Notes: generated from the letters alone by a model not told the origin. A stretch of DNA of 64,000 bases from JAGRKR01 sp041397725 (GCA_041397725.1 JAWKVZ010000004.1:62001-126000), one strand, 5' to 3'. Shown: positions 42,001 to 51,908, numbered from the stretch's first letter. Translations and numbers: made by a program.

Positions 42001-43902
42001 ATGAGCCGCTATGGCGAGGTCTTTGACGCCTGGAGGCGTGACCCGGAGGCTTTCTGGACCGAGGCTGCGCGGGCGATCGATTGGTACAAGCCCTGGGACA
42101 AGGTGTTCGATCCCTATGCCGGCCAGTACGGCCGCTGGTTCTCCGGCGCGGAGTGCAACACCTGCTACAACTGCCTCGACCGGCACGTGGAGCGCGGGCG
42201 CGGCGGCCAGAAGGCGCTGATCTACGACAGCCCCGTCACCAAGCAGTCGCGATCCTACACCTACGTGCAGTTGCGCGACGAGGTCGCGACACTCGCGGGC
42301 GTCATGCAGGATCTCGGGGTCCGCAAGGGCGACCGCGTCATCATCTACATGCCGATGATCCCCGAGGCGGTGATGGCCATGCTGGCATCGGCCCGCATCG
42401 GCGCCATCCACTCCGTCGTGTTCGGTGGCTTCGCGGCGAACGAACTCGCGACGCGCATCGACGATTCCAAGCCGGTGCTCATTCTCAGCGCCTCCTGCGG
42501 CGTCGAGCCCGGCCGGGTCGTGGCCTACAAGCCGCTCCTCGACAAGGCGATCGAACTCGCCGCCCACAAGCCCGACGCCAGCATCGTGCTGCAACGGCCT
42601 ATGGCCGAGGCCAGCTTGATCGCCGGGCGCGACCACGATTGGGATGCCCTCATCGCCGCCGCCAAGGCCGCGGGCCGGCAAGCCGGCTGCGTATCCGTCG
42701 CCGCCACGGACCCGCTCTATATCCTCTATACCTCCGGCACGACGGGCCAGCCGAAGGGCGTGGTTCGCGACAACGGCGGACACATGGTCGCGCTCAAGTG
42801 GACCATGAAGAACCTCTATGGCGTCGAGCCGGGCGAGGTCTACTGGGCCGCCTCCGATGTCGGCTGGGTCGTCGGCCACTCCTACATCTGCTACGCGCCT
42901 CTTCTGCACGGCGCTACCACGGTCGTGTACGAGGGCAAGCCAGTGGGGACGCCCGATGCCGGCGCTTTCTGGCGGGTCATCGCCGAGCACGGGGTCTCGG
43001 TGATGTTCACCGCGCCAACCGCCTTCCGCGCGATCAAGAAGGAGGACCCGAACGGCGACCTGATCAGGAATTACGACCTCAGGGCCTTCCGCACGCTCTT
43101 CCTCGCCGGCGAGCGCGCCGATCCCGATACCGTGCAATGGGCGGAGGAGAAGCTCGACGTGCCGGTCATCGACCACTGGTGGCAGACGGAGACGGGCTGG
43201 GCCATCGCCGGCAATCCCGTCGGCCTGGGCCTCCTGCCCGTGAAGCACGGCTCGCCGACCGTCGCCATGCCCGGCTACGACGTGCAGGTCCTCGACGACG
43301 CGGGCGAGCCCGTTCCCGACGGCAAGCTCGGCAACATCGCCATCAAACTGCCGCTGCCGCCTGCCTGCCTGCCGACCCTCTGGCAGAACGATCAGCGCAT
43401 GCGCGACAGCTACCTGAGCCAGTTTCCCGGCTATTACAGCACCTCGGATGCCGGCTATCGCGACGAGGACGGCTATCTCTTCATCATGGGACGTACCGAC
43501 GACATCATCAACGTCGCCGGACATCGCCTGTCGACCGGCGCCATGGAGGAGGTTCTCGCCTCGCATCCCGACGTCGCCGAGTGCGCCGTCATCGGCGTGC
43601 AGGATGCGCTCAAGGGCGAGTTGCCGCTCGGGTTCGTCGTGCTGAAGGCCGGCGTCAATCGCGACCCCGCGGAGATCGAGAAGGAAATCATCGCGCTGGT
43701 GCGCGAGCGCATCGGGCCCGTCGCTGCCTTGAAGACGGTGCTTGTCGTGAAGCGCCTGCCGAAGACGCGCTCGGGCAAGATCCTGCGCGCCACCATGCGT
43801 CAGATCGCCGACGGCACCGAGTTCAAGGTTCCGGCGACGATCGACGATCCCGTCATCCTCGAGGAGATCGCCGACGCCCTGGGCAGCGCGCGCAAGGGCT
43901 GA
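42001..43902 (+). CDS. prpE: Propionyl-CoA synthetase PrpE
   Basis: This 633-residue acetyl/propionyl-CoA synthetase starts at 42001 after a GGAGGACACCC sequence. The motifs TYVQLRDEVATLA, YTSGTTGQPKGVVRDNGGH, WWQTETGW, YYSTSDAGYRDEDGYLFIMGRTDDIINVAGHRLSTG and RSGKILR are present. The opening FWTEAARAIDWYKPWDKVFD and the Gly-His box RDNGGH match PrpE rather than Acs. It activates propionate for the methylmalonyl-CoA route, which fits the ethylmalonyl-CoA mutase at the right edge. It converges with ftsK. Confidence 0.93.
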   Translation: MSRYGEVFDAWRRDPEAFWTEAARAIDWYKPWDKVFDPYAGQYGRWFSGAECNTCYNCLDRHVERGRGGQKALIYDSPVTKQSRSYTYVQLRDEVATLAGVMQDLGVRKGDRVIIYMPMIPEAVMAMLASARIGAIHSVVFGGFAANELATRIDDSKPVLILSASCGVEPGRVVAYKPLLDKAIELAAHKPDASIVLQRPMAEASLIAGRDHDWDALIAAAKAAGRQAGCVSVAATDPLYILYTSGTTGQPKGVVRDNGGHMVALKWTMKNLYGVEPGEVYWAASDVGWVVGHSYICYAPLLHGATTVVYEGKPVGTPDAGAFWRVIAEHGVSVMFTAPTAFRAIKKEDPNGDLIRNYDLRAFRTLFLAGERADPDTVQWAEEKLDVPVIDHWWQTETGWAIAGNPVGLGLLPVKHGSPTVAMPGYDVQVLDDAGEPVPDGKLGNIAIKLPLPPACLPTLWQNDQRMRDSYLSQFPGYYSTSDAGYRDEDGYLFIMGRTDDIINVAGHRLSTGAMEEVLASHPDVAECAVIGVQDALKGELPLGFVVLKAGVNRDPAEIEKEIIALVRERIGPVAALKTVLVVKRLPKTRSGKILRATMRQIADGTEFKVPATIDDPVILEEIADALGSARKG

Positions 43903-43956
43903 GTGGGAGACGCATCGCCGGCGCTCCAGATCCACGCAGGGCGCGCTCGTCGCACC

Positions 43957-46398
43957 CTAGTTGGGCTCGCCGCCGTCGAGGATGGTGCGCTTGCCGGTCG
44001 GGCTGGCGGGGCTGACGATGCCCTCCCGCTCCATGCGCTCGATCAGGTCGGCGGCGCGGTTGTAGCCGATCGAGAGCCGGCGCTGGAGATAGCTGGTGCT
44101 CGCCTTGCGGTCGCGCAGAACGATCGCGAGCGCCCGCTCGTAGAGATCGCCACTGCCGGGGCCGCCAGCGACCGGCTCGACGTCATCCCCGTCCTCGCGC
44201 AATTCCGTAATGCCCTCGACGTAGTTCGGCTCGCCCTGCGTGCGCAGGTGGGCAGCGATCTGCTCGACCTCCTCGTCCGAGACGAAGGGGCCGTGGACGC
44301 GCACGAGCTGGCCACCACCAGCGCTCATCAGCATGTCGCCTTGCCCGAGGAGCTGCTCGGCGCCCTGCTCGTTCAGGATCGTGCGACTGTCGATCTTGGA
44401 CGCGACACGGAAGCTGATGCGGCTCGGGAAGTTCGCTTTGATGGTGCCGGTGATGACGTCGACGCTCGGGCGCTGCGTCGCCATGATCAGGTGGATGCCG
44501 GCCGCTCGCGCCATCTGTGCGAGGCGCTGGATGTTGCCCTCGATCTCCTTGCCCGCGACAATCATCAGGTCGGCGAACTCGTCAACCACGACGACGATGT
44601 GCGGCAACGGCGAGAGATCAAGCTCCTCCGTCTCGTAGACGGCCTCGCCGCTCGCCCGGTCAAAGCCGGTCTGAACGGTTCGACGCAGCGTTTCGCCCTG
44701 TCTCTGGGCATTGCGCACACGCGCGTTGAAAAACTCCAGGCTGCGCACGCCGAGGCTCGCCATGCGCTTGTAGCGCTCCTCCATCTCGCGCACGACCCAG
44801 TCGAGGGCGGCAACGGCCTTCTGCGGCTCGATCACGACCGGCGCCAGCAGATGCGGGATGCCGTTGTAGACCGACAGCTCGAGCATCTTCGGATCAATCA
44901 TGATGAAGCGGCACTGCGCCGGCGTCAGCCGATAGAGCAGCGACAGGATCATGGAATTGACGCCGACGGACTTGCCCGAGCCGGTCGTGCCCGCGATCAA
45001 CAGGTGCGGCATACGCGCGAGGTCCGTCACCACGCAATCGCCGTTAATGGCTTTGCCGAGCGCCAGGGGAAGCTGGGCATCGCTGGCCTTGAAGGCTTCG
45101 TGCTCGAGGATTTCGCGGAGATAGACGGGCTCGCGCCGCACGTTCGGCAGCTCGATGCCGATGACGTTGCGACCGGGCACGACGGCGATACGCGCGGAGT
45201 GCGCGCTCATCGAGCGGGCGATATCGTCGGCCAGCGCGATGACCCGTGCCGCCTTGATGCCACGCGCCGGCTCGACCTCGTAAAGGGTTACGACCGGTCC
45301 CGGACGCACGTTGCGGACTTCGCCCTTGATGCCGAAATCGGCAAGCACGTCCTCGAGCAGGCGGGCGTTGCCGCGCTGGACCGCCTGGGTGAACTCGGGG
45401 CCGGGCTTGGCGGCGCTCGGGCGCTTCAGCAATTGAAGGGACGGCAGGCGGAAGGTCGGCTCGGCGCTGCCACGCGCTGACCAGCCAGAAAGAAGGCCGC
45501 CAGGCTTCTTGCCGGCCGGCGGGACGGCCCTGCTCTCTTCGGCGCCGCCCGAGACGTTGTCGGGCGCAAAGCGCTCGGCAATGCTGCGGCTGCTGCTGTC
45601 GGTTGCATCGTCGAAATCCGTGTCCCGTCCGCCGGGCGGCCGCACCGGGCTCTGCTCGTCGGCTCCATCGACCGGCCTCTCGCCGCTGCCACGGGGCGGA
45701 GACTGAGGACGGGCGCCGGCGGTCATGGGGCCGAACGCGCGCGGCGCCACGAGCTCCGGGTCACGCTGGCGGCCGTGCGACGGCGCCCGAGGCTGGCGCG
45801 GCTGCGTCTGCCACAGAAGCGCGATCTCACGACGCGTCAGGCCGAGCGACGTGATCAGCGCCACGATGCCCGCCGCGAACAGCAGCGCGCCAGCGAGCGT
45901 ACCCGCACGGCCGTAGCCGAGCCCCGGCAGGATGTTGGAGACAAGACCATAGGCGATATCGCCGAAGATGCCGCCGAAGCCATGTTGCAGCGGCCAGGTC
46001 CCCGCCGTCGGCAGGGACGAGAAGGCTCCGGAGATGGCGATGACGGCGACCGGCAGCAGGGCCAGCTTCAGGCGCAGGCGGGCAACGCACTCGCGCGCGG
46101 CCAGGGCGATGCCCCAGGACGCCAGCGGCAGAAACAGCAACACGGCCCCGAGGCCGAAGCACTGAAGCAGAATGTCGGAGCTGATGGCGCCGATGGGACC
46201 GAGCAAATTGCGCGCCGCACGGCCCGTGGCATTGGACAAGCTGGGATCGGTCACGGACCAGGTCAGCAGAGCGAGCCAGCCGCACACGGCCAGCACGACG
46301 AGCCCCGCGCCGATCAGGCGCGCACTCCAGCCTTTGAGCTGATCCTCGACGGCATCCGGCAACAACTTTGCCGACCGTCCGGCACTTTCAAACGCCAT
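43957..46398 (-). CDS. ftsK: DNA translocase FtsK
   Basis: This 813-residue protein anchors at the division septum and pumps DNA during chromosome segregation. Four membrane helices lie in residues 25-185, followed by a Pro/Arg-rich linker (about 195-330). The RecA-like motor has Walker A GTTGSGKS (470-477) and a Walker B region VVDEFADL. The C-terminal gamma winged helix (about 750-810) contains STSYLQRRLSIGYNRAADLIERME and recognises KOPS. It lies 14 bases downstream of an aminotransferase gene, the usual order. The lolA gene that often follows ftsK in relatives is absent. Confidence 0.96.
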   Translation of the reverse strand: MAFESAGRSAKLLPDAVEDQLKGWSARLIGAGLVVLAVCGWLALLTWSVTDPSLSNATGRAARNLLGPIGAISSDILLQCFGLGAVLLFLPLASWGIALAARECVARLRLKLALLPVAVIAISGAFSSLPTAGTWPLQHGFGGIFGDIAYGLVSNILPGLGYGRAGTLAGALLFAAGIVALITSLGLTRREIALLWQTQPRQPRAPSHGRQRDPELVAPRAFGPMTAGARPQSPPRGSGERPVDGADEQSPVRPPGGRDTDFDDATDSSSRSIAERFAPDNVSGGAEESRAVPPAGKKPGGLLSGWSARGSAEPTFRLPSLQLLKRPSAAKPGPEFTQAVQRGNARLLEDVLADFGIKGEVRNVRPGPVVTLYEVEPARGIKAARVIALADDIARSMSAHSARIAVVPGRNVIGIELPNVRREPVYLREILEHEAFKASDAQLPLALGKAINGDCVVTDLARMPHLLIAGTTGSGKSVGVNSMILSLLYRLTPAQCRFIMIDPKMLELSVYNGIPHLLAPVVIEPQKAVAALDWVVREMEERYKRMASLGVRSLEFFNARVRNAQRQGETLRRTVQTGFDRASGEAVYETEELDLSPLPHIVVVVDEFADLMIVAGKEIEGNIQRLAQMARAAGIHLIMATQRPSVDVITGTIKANFPSRISFRVASKIDSRTILNEQGAEQLLGQGDMLMSAGGGQLVRVHGPFVSDEEVEQIAAHLRTQGEPNYVEGITELREDGDDVEPVAGGPGSGDLYERALAIVLRDRKASTSYLQRRLSIGYNRAADLIERMEREGIVSPASPTGKRTILDGGEPN

Positions 46399-46412
46399 TT
46401 TACGCTACGGAC

Positions 46413-47624
46413 TCAAACCAGGGTGGCGACTATCCTCTCGAGCCCTTGCCTCGTCGTCGGCGCGTCCTGGACCAGTGCAACCCGGATGTAAGCAGAACCC
46501 GGATTTCCATCGGTGCCACTACCGCGCGTAAGGTAAGCGCCCGGTAGGACTTTGACACCACAGCGTTTCCAGAGGGTTACCGTGGCGGTCTCGCCGCCGC
46601 CAAAACGGCTCGCATCGAGCCATATGAAAAAGCCGCCACCCGGCCGGACATAGCCGAAGCGACCCCCCAGTATGCGGTCTGCATCGTCGAATTTCTGGCG
46701 ATAGAGCGCCCGACTGGCCTCCACATGCGCCTCGTCGCGCCAGATCGCGGCGGCGGCATGTTGCACGGGCAACGGCACTTGCGGAGCCGTCACGGCCCTG
46801 AACTGCGAGAGCAGTGCGATGAACTCGGGATCACCGGCGGCCAGGCCCATCCTCAGGCCGGGCAGATTGGAGCGCTTCGACAACGAGTTGTAGACGATGA
46901 CGTTGGCGAACCCCTCGCCCATCTCGGCGGCGACCTCGAGCGCGCCCGGCGGTGGCTCCCGCGTATAGACCTCGGAATAGCATTCGTCGGCGAACAGCAT
47001 GAAGCCGTGCCGGCGCGCCAGCCCGATGGCGCGGGCGAGATAGGCCTTGTCGGCGACGGTGCCCTGGGGATTGGCCGGCGAGCACAGATAGAAGGCGATC
47101 GTGCGCGACAGCAGCTCCGGGTCCGACTCGAGCGCGTCGAGATCGGGCAGGAATCCCGTGTTGTGCGTCGCACCGAGGTAGACGGGCTCGGCGCCGGCGG
47201 AAATCGCCGCGCCGGCGTAGACCTGGTAGAACGGATTGGGGATCAGCACGGCCGGCCGCGTCACCATCCGCCGACGCTCGCGGGCGGGGAAAATGCCCGA
47301 GAACAGCCCTTCGCGCGAGCCGGCGATGGCGATCACGTGCCGCATGGGATCGAGCCGCCCATCGAGCCGGTAGCGCCGCTCGAGCCAGTCGGCAATGGCC
47401 CGGCGGAGATCGTCGCTGCCGGCATTGGGTGGATACTTGCCGAAATCGGCGGCGGCCTCGCTGATCCGTTCCATCAGGAAGCTCGGCATGGCGTGCTTCG
47501 GCTCGCCGATGGTCATGTCGATCGGCGCAGCGCCGGGCTGCAGGCCGTCGAGCAGGTCGCGCAGCTTGACGAACGGCGAGACGATGGAGCCGAGCGAGTT
47601 GTCGGAACCCGTTGATGTGTTCAT
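46413..47624 (-). CDS. Class I/II PLP-dependent aminotransferase
   Basis: This 403-residue fold-type I aminotransferase has substrate loop MTIGEPKHAMP, the segment CSPANPQGT, ADECYSEVY containing the PLP-contact Asp and Tyr, and the catalytic Lys in YNSLSKRSNLPGLRMG. Proteins at this position next to ftsK are often annotated as N-succinyldiaminopimelate aminotransferase (DapC), which would serve lysine and peptidoglycan synthesis. That assignment is by analogy only. The start at 47624 is preferred to the ATG at 47657. Confidence 0.88.
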   Translation of the reverse strand: MNTSTGSDNSLGSIVSPFVKLRDLLDGLQPGAAPIDMTIGEPKHAMPSFLMERISEAAADFGKYPPNAGSDDLRRAIADWLERRYRLDGRLDPMRHVIAIAGSREGLFSGIFPARERRRMVTRPAVLIPNPFYQVYAGAAISAGAEPVYLGATHNTGFLPDLDALESDPELLSRTIAFYLCSPANPQGTVADKAYLARAIGLARRHGFMLFADECYSEVYTREPPPGALEVAAEMGEGFANVIVYNSLSKRSNLPGLRMGLAAGDPEFIALLSQFRAVTAPQVPLPVQHAAAAIWRDEAHVEASRALYRQKFDDADRILGGRFGYVRPGGGFFIWLDASRFGGGETATVTLWKRCGVKVLPGAYLTRGSGTDGNPGSAYIRVALVQDAPTTRQGLERIVATLV

Positions 47625-47797
47625 GCTGATCTCATCCGCCGGATCGGTGGGTGCCACTCATTGGCGGATGCCATTAGCAGGCCTGCTGCCCCGAGGCCAC
47701 CGAATCCGACGGCGGGCCCCCGCGCCTGGCCCGGCGGGACAGGCGCTTGCCCACCCACCGGGCTGATGTCGCGAGGCCCGACACCGCCTTCGACGCC

Positions 47798-49108
47798 TCA
47801 GTCAACGATCGATTGCCAGACGAGCGCGCGCACGAGCTCGCGGTGATACTGGCGGATGGCGCCAGGGGCCTGGGCCATGAAGACCAGAACGAGCTGTTCC
47901 TTGGGATCGATCGTGAAATAGGTGCCATAGGCACCCGCCCACGTGTAATCGCCCGCCGAGCCGATCATTCCCGCCACGCCGTCACCACGCCTGACCGCGA
48001 AACCGAGCCCGAAGCCGTAGCCCTGCATGGCGACGGAGGTGCGCCCGACGTTGTTCACGATCTCCGGACCGAGGTGGTCGGAGGTCATCAGTGTGACGGT
48101 TCGACGGCCGAGGAGCCGCTTGCCGTCCAGGCTGCCGCCGTTGAGCAGCATCTGGGCGAAACGCACGTAGTCGGCGGTCGAGGAAAGCGCGCAGCCACCG
48201 CCACACTCGAATTTGAGGGGTTTGCCGCTGGCATGCAGCACGAACTGCGGCTTGCCATTGATCGGGTCCTTCGGCAACGCCAGCGCATAGCGCGCCTTCT
48301 TCTCGGGCGCCAGCACGAAGCTCGCCTCCGACATGGCGAGCGGGATCCAGATGCGCTCCTTCAGGAATTCGCCGAGCGTCTTGCCCGAGACCTTCTCGAC
48401 GATGAGACCGAGCACATCGGTGGAGAGGCCGTAGTCCCAGACGGTGCCGGGCTCGTACAGCAGCGGCGCCTTGCCGAGGGCGGCCAGGAACTCCTCCCGC
48501 GTCATCGTCATGCCCGAGGTCGACGACGAGCGCGGATAGAGCTTGTGGACAGCCGTCGTGCCGCGACCGCCGTAAGTGATGCCCGAGGTGTGGCGCAGCA
48601 GATCCTGGATCGTAGGCTGACGCTTCGCAGGCACGCGCTCGATCGTCTCCTTACCTGCGGCATCCTTCTTGATGACGCCAACCTGCCGGTCAGCGAGCAG
48701 CGGCAGATGCTTCCCGATGGGGTCGGAGAGCATCAGCCGTCCCTCTTCGTAAAGCATCATGATCGCCACGGAGACCATGGGCTTCGTCATCGAGGCGAGC
48801 GAGAACAGAGCGTCGGTGCGCAGCGGCTCTTTCTTGCTCTTGTCGCGATAGCCGATGGCCTTGAAGTAGGCGAGCTTGCCGCGCCGGGCGATAGCAACGA
48901 CGGCGCCCGGCAGCCGGTCCTGCGCAATTTCGCGCTGCAGGGCCTCCTCGATGCGCGCGAGGCGCTCCTTCGACAAGCCGACTGTTTCTGGATCGGCTAC
49001 GGGAAGCGGTGATTTGGCAACCGCGTCCGCCTTCGCCGGCACACTCGCCACGACGGCCGCCGCAAGCACGGCCGCGCCTGCGAGCAAAGCTCCAAGCGTC
49101 CTTGGCAT
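47798..49108 (-). CDS. Exported beta-lactamase-fold serine hydrolase (class C-like)
   Basis: This 436-residue protein has a signal peptide (ending near VPAKADA, about residue 28) and the class C beta-lactamase/esterase fold: SxxK as SMTK after FSLA, the Tyr motif in WDYGLSTDV, and a C-terminal strand WAGAYGTYFTIDP. Members are esterases, D-aminopeptidases or peptidases more often than true beta-lactamases. GGAGGAAAGG precedes the ATG. It is followed upstream on the same strand by a close paralogue, indicating tandem duplication; the paralogue lacks a signal peptide. Confidence 0.9.
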   Translation of the reverse strand: MPRTLGALLAGAAVLAAAVVASVPAKADAVAKSPLPVADPETVGLSKERLARIEEALQREIAQDRLPGAVVAIARRGKLAYFKAIGYRDKSKKEPLRTDALFSLASMTKPMVSVAIMMLYEEGRLMLSDPIGKHLPLLADRQVGVIKKDAAGKETIERVPAKRQPTIQDLLRHTSGITYGGRGTTAVHKLYPRSSSTSGMTMTREEFLAALGKAPLLYEPGTVWDYGLSTDVLGLIVEKVSGKTLGEFLKERIWIPLAMSEASFVLAPEKKARYALALPKDPINGKPQFVLHASGKPLKFECGGGCALSSTADYVRFAQMLLNGGSLDGKRLLGRRTVTLMTSDHLGPEIVNNVGRTSVAMQGYGFGLGFAVRRGDGVAGMIGSAGDYTWAGAYGTYFTIDPKEQLVLVFMAQAPGAIRQYHRELVRALVWQSIVD

Positions 49109-49192
49109 GGGTCCTTTCCTCCACTCTCGTTTTGATGCTTTTTTCTTTTTGGTGCGGCCCCGACAGGTTTGGCCCCGCCGAGCCCGATGTCG

Positions 49193-50434
49193 TCAGTCGG
49201 TGATCGCCTGCAGAACCAGTGCGCGCAGCAGTTGGCGGTAGCGCAGACGAATCTGCCCCGGCGCCGCAGCCATGAAGACGGTGCAGAGCTCCTCCGCCGG
49301 ATCGACCCAGAAGTACGTGCCGTAGGCGCCCGACCAGTAGTAGTCGCCCTTCGAGCCGTGCAAGCCCGCCACCCCCGTCTGCATGCGCACGGCGACGCCG
49401 AGCCCGAAGCCGTAGCCGACACAGGCGGCGTCCATCGTGGTGATCCGATTGACGACGTGGCTGCCGAGATGATCGGCGGTCATGTAGTCCACGGTCTTGC
49501 GGCCGAGGTAGCGCTGGCCGTCGAGCTCGCCGCCACGGCGCAGCATCTCGAGGAAGCGCATGTAGTCGGCGGCCGTTGCGACCATGCCGCCGCCGCCGCT
49601 CTCGAACTTGAAGCTCTTGCCCGTCGCATGATGGATGGCGATCGGCTGGCCGGTCAGCACGTCGTTCGGGAAGGCGCGCGCATAGCGGCTCTGCTGGGCG
49701 TCGGAGAGCGCGAAGCCGGCGTCACGCATGCCGAGTGGCGCCCACAGCCGTTCACGCAGTGCTTCGCCGAGGCTTTTGCCGGTCACGGCTTCGACCACCA
49801 GGCCGAGCACGTCGGTCGAGAAACCGTACTCCCAGGTCGTGCCCGGCTGATAGACGAGCGGCACCTTGGCGAGCGCCCCGAGGAACTCGGCCTTGGTCAG
49901 GCGGACCGCCGCCGTCGTCGACGAGCCCGGATAGAGCTTGTGCGCCTCGCTGGTGCCGCGGTCGCGGTAGGTCAGGCCCGAGGTGTGGCGCAGCAAGTCC
50001 TGGATCGTGAACGGTCGCTCGGCCGCAACCAGGGTCATGGCGCCGCCCGGCGACGTCACTGCGACCTTCATCTCCGCCAGCTCGGGCAGGTACTTCGCCG
50101 CGGGATCGGTCAGCAGGAGCCGCCCCTCCTCGTAGAGCATCATGATCGCGGTCGAGACCATCAGCTTCGTCATGGAGGCAATGGAGAAGACGGCATCGGC
50201 CTGCATCGGCGCACTGCCGGCCGGGTCGAGCTTGCCGACGGCCTCGAGAACGGCGAGCCGCCCACGCCTCGCGACCGCCACCACTGCGCCGGGGATGCGC
50301 TGCTCGGCGACCTCCAGCTCCAGCGCGGTGCGCATGCGTGCGAGACGCTCGGACGAGAGCCCCACCTCCTCAGGCCGGGCGGCGGGCAGCGGCCAAGCGC
50401 TTTCGGCAGACGGGGACGACGAAGACGTGGCCAT
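49193..50434 (-). CDS. Beta-lactamase-fold serine hydrolase, paralogue without signal peptide
   Basis: This 413-residue paralogue of the neighbouring hydrolase has SxxK as SMTK after FSIA, WEYGFSTDV, and WSGAYGTYFWVDP at the C terminus. Large parts align with the neighbour, for example TIQDLLRHTSG and IMMLYEEGRL. The N terminus is Ser-rich and hydrophilic with no signal peptide, so it is probably cytosolic. The tandem pair thus places similar enzymes in two compartments. It lies 141 bases downstream of the ammonium transporter. Confidence 0.9.
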   Translation of the reverse strand: MATSSSSPSAESAWPLPAARPEEVGLSSERLARMRTALELEVAEQRIPGAVVAVARRGRLAVLEAVGKLDPAGSAPMQADAVFSIASMTKLMVSTAIMMLYEEGRLLLTDPAAKYLPELAEMKVAVTSPGGAMTLVAAERPFTIQDLLRHTSGLTYRDRGTSEAHKLYPGSSTTAAVRLTKAEFLGALAKVPLVYQPGTTWEYGFSTDVLGLVVEAVTGKSLGEALRERLWAPLGMRDAGFALSDAQQSRYARAFPNDVLTGQPIAIHHATGKSFKFESGGGGMVATAADYMRFLEMLRRGGELDGQRYLGRKTVDYMTADHLGSHVVNRITTMDAACVGYGFGLGVAVRMQTGVAGLHGSKGDYYWSGAYGTYFWVDPAEELCTVFMAAAPGQIRLRYRQLLRALVLQAITD

Positions 50435-50506
50435 GCGAAACTCCCTCGAAAAACGCGATACGACGGCAGGCGGCCCTGGCCACCTGCCGGACGGAGAGGG
50501 GCGTCA

Positions 50507-50523
50507 CCACGCGTCACGCGTGG
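50507..50523. repeat. Short hairpin between amt and the serine hydrolase gene
   Basis: A perfect 7-base stem CCACGCG (50507-50513) and CGCGTGG (50517-50523) with a TCA loop lies in the 141-base gap downstream of amt on the minus strand. It may separate the two transcripts. No T run follows. Confidence 0.4.
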
Positions 50524-50575
50524 CGCGCCCTCACGTTGCCAGCTTATCCGAAGCACCCCGAAGGGGCGAGAGGCG

Positions 50576-51808
50576 TCACACACGCCCCATGCGCACATCT
50601 TCTTCCGGGTTGGCGCTGATCTTGTGAATGGCGAGATCGGCGCCCTGGCGCTCCTCCTCGACGGACAGGCGCAGCCCCATGACGATCTTCAGACCGCCGT
50701 AGACGAGCAGACCACCGGCGAAGGCATAAGCGGCTCCCAGCAGGCTGCCGACGAGCTGCGCGGCGAACGATACGCCGCCGAGGCCGCCGAGCGCCGTCAG
50801 CCCGAAGATGCCGCAGGCGATACCGCCCCAGAGCCCACAGAGGCCATGCAGCGGCCATACGCCGAGCACGTCGTCGATCTTCCACCTGTTCTGCATGCGC
50901 TTGAACATCTCGACGAAGATCACGCCGGCGACCGCCCCGACGAAGAACGAGCCGATGGGATGCATCACATCGGAGCCGGCACAGACGGCTACCAGGCCCG
51001 CCAGCGCACCGTTGTGCACGAAGCCCGGGTCGTTCTCGCCCACCAGCAGCGCTGCCAGTATTCCGCCGCACATGGCGAGCAGCGAGTTCATGGCCACGAG
51101 CCCCGTCACCTTGTCGATGGCCGCCGCGCTCATGACGTTGAATCCGAACCAGCCGACGCAGAGCATCCACGAGCCGAGCGCCAGCCAGGGGATCGAGGAC
51201 GGCGGGATGCCGAGCGCGCGACCCTTGGCATCGTAGCGTCCCGAGCGGGCGCCGAGTTGCAGCACGGCGGCGAGACCGATCCAGCCACCCACCGCATGCA
51301 CGACGATGGAGCCGGCGAAATCGTGGAACTCGGCGCCGAGCAGGCCCTTGAACAGCTTGGCCTGGAGCCCGAGGTTGCCGTTCCACACGATGCCCTCGAA
51401 GAACGGATAGACGAAGCCGACGAGCAGCGCCGTCGCCAGGCACTGCGGCAGGAAGCGGGCGCGCTCGGCGATGCCGCCGGAGACGATGGCCGGAATGGCC
51501 GCCGCAAACGTCGCCAGGAAGAAGAACTTCACGAGCGAGCCGCCCTGGGGCGCGAAGCCCTTGGCGGCACCGTTCAGATCCGCGGCGCTCATGAAGAATG
51601 TGACACCGTAGGCGATGGCGTAGCCGATGAAGAAGTAGGCCGTCACCGAGATGGCGAAATCGACGATGATCTTCACCAGCGCGTTCACCTGGTTCTTGTG
51701 GCGGACGGTGCCCACCTCGAGAAAGGCGAAGCCGCCGTGCATGGCGAAAACCAGGATCGCCCCCATCAGGAGGAAGAAGACGTCGACGCCATTCTGAAGC
51801 TGCTGCAT
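50576..51808 (-). CDS. amt: Ammonium transporter (Amt family)
   Basis: This 410-residue, 11-helix ammonium channel has the twin-His pore, with the first His in FHDFAGSIVVHAVGG and the second in WPLHGLCGLWGG. The conserved GFAFLEVG replaces the common G(A/S)MLE helix 1 motif. GGGGAG precedes the ATG. No glnK gene is adjacent. A sigma-54-type promoter lies about 85 bases upstream, so nitrogen control through NtrC is likely. Confidence 0.93.
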   Translation of the reverse strand: MQQLQNGVDVFFLLMGAILVFAMHGGFAFLEVGTVRHKNQVNALVKIIVDFAISVTAYFFIGYAIAYGVTFFMSAADLNGAAKGFAPQGGSLVKFFFLATFAAAIPAIVSGGIAERARFLPQCLATALLVGFVYPFFEGIVWNGNLGLQAKLFKGLLGAEFHDFAGSIVVHAVGGWIGLAAVLQLGARSGRYDAKGRALGIPPSSIPWLALGSWMLCVGWFGFNVMSAAAIDKVTGLVAMNSLLAMCGGILAALLVGENDPGFVHNGALAGLVAVCAGSDVMHPIGSFFVGAVAGVIFVEMFKRMQNRWKIDDVLGVWPLHGLCGLWGGIACGIFGLTALGGLGGVSFAAQLVGSLLGAAYAFAGGLLVYGGLKIVMGLRLSVEEERQGADLAIHKISANPEEDVRMGRV

Positions 51809-51892
51809 GGTTCCTGCTCCCCGAGCCCCGTTGCTTTATTCTTATGCAGGCGCGCATTCTCTAGGCGCTCTGCTTGCCGTAGGGGCGGAGTT

Positions 51893-51908
51893 AACAAGAA
51901 GTGTGCCA
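51893..51908 (-). promoter_or_regulatory. Sigma-54-type promoter for amt
   Basis: On the minus strand TGGCAC (51903-51908) is followed after five bases by TTGTT (51893-51897). This matches the -24/-12 consensus TGGCAC-N5-TTGCW except for one base of the -12 GC. It lies 85 bases upstream of the amt start, within a 274-base gap (51809-52082). I did not find a good NtrC dyad in the gap. Confidence 0.6.
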
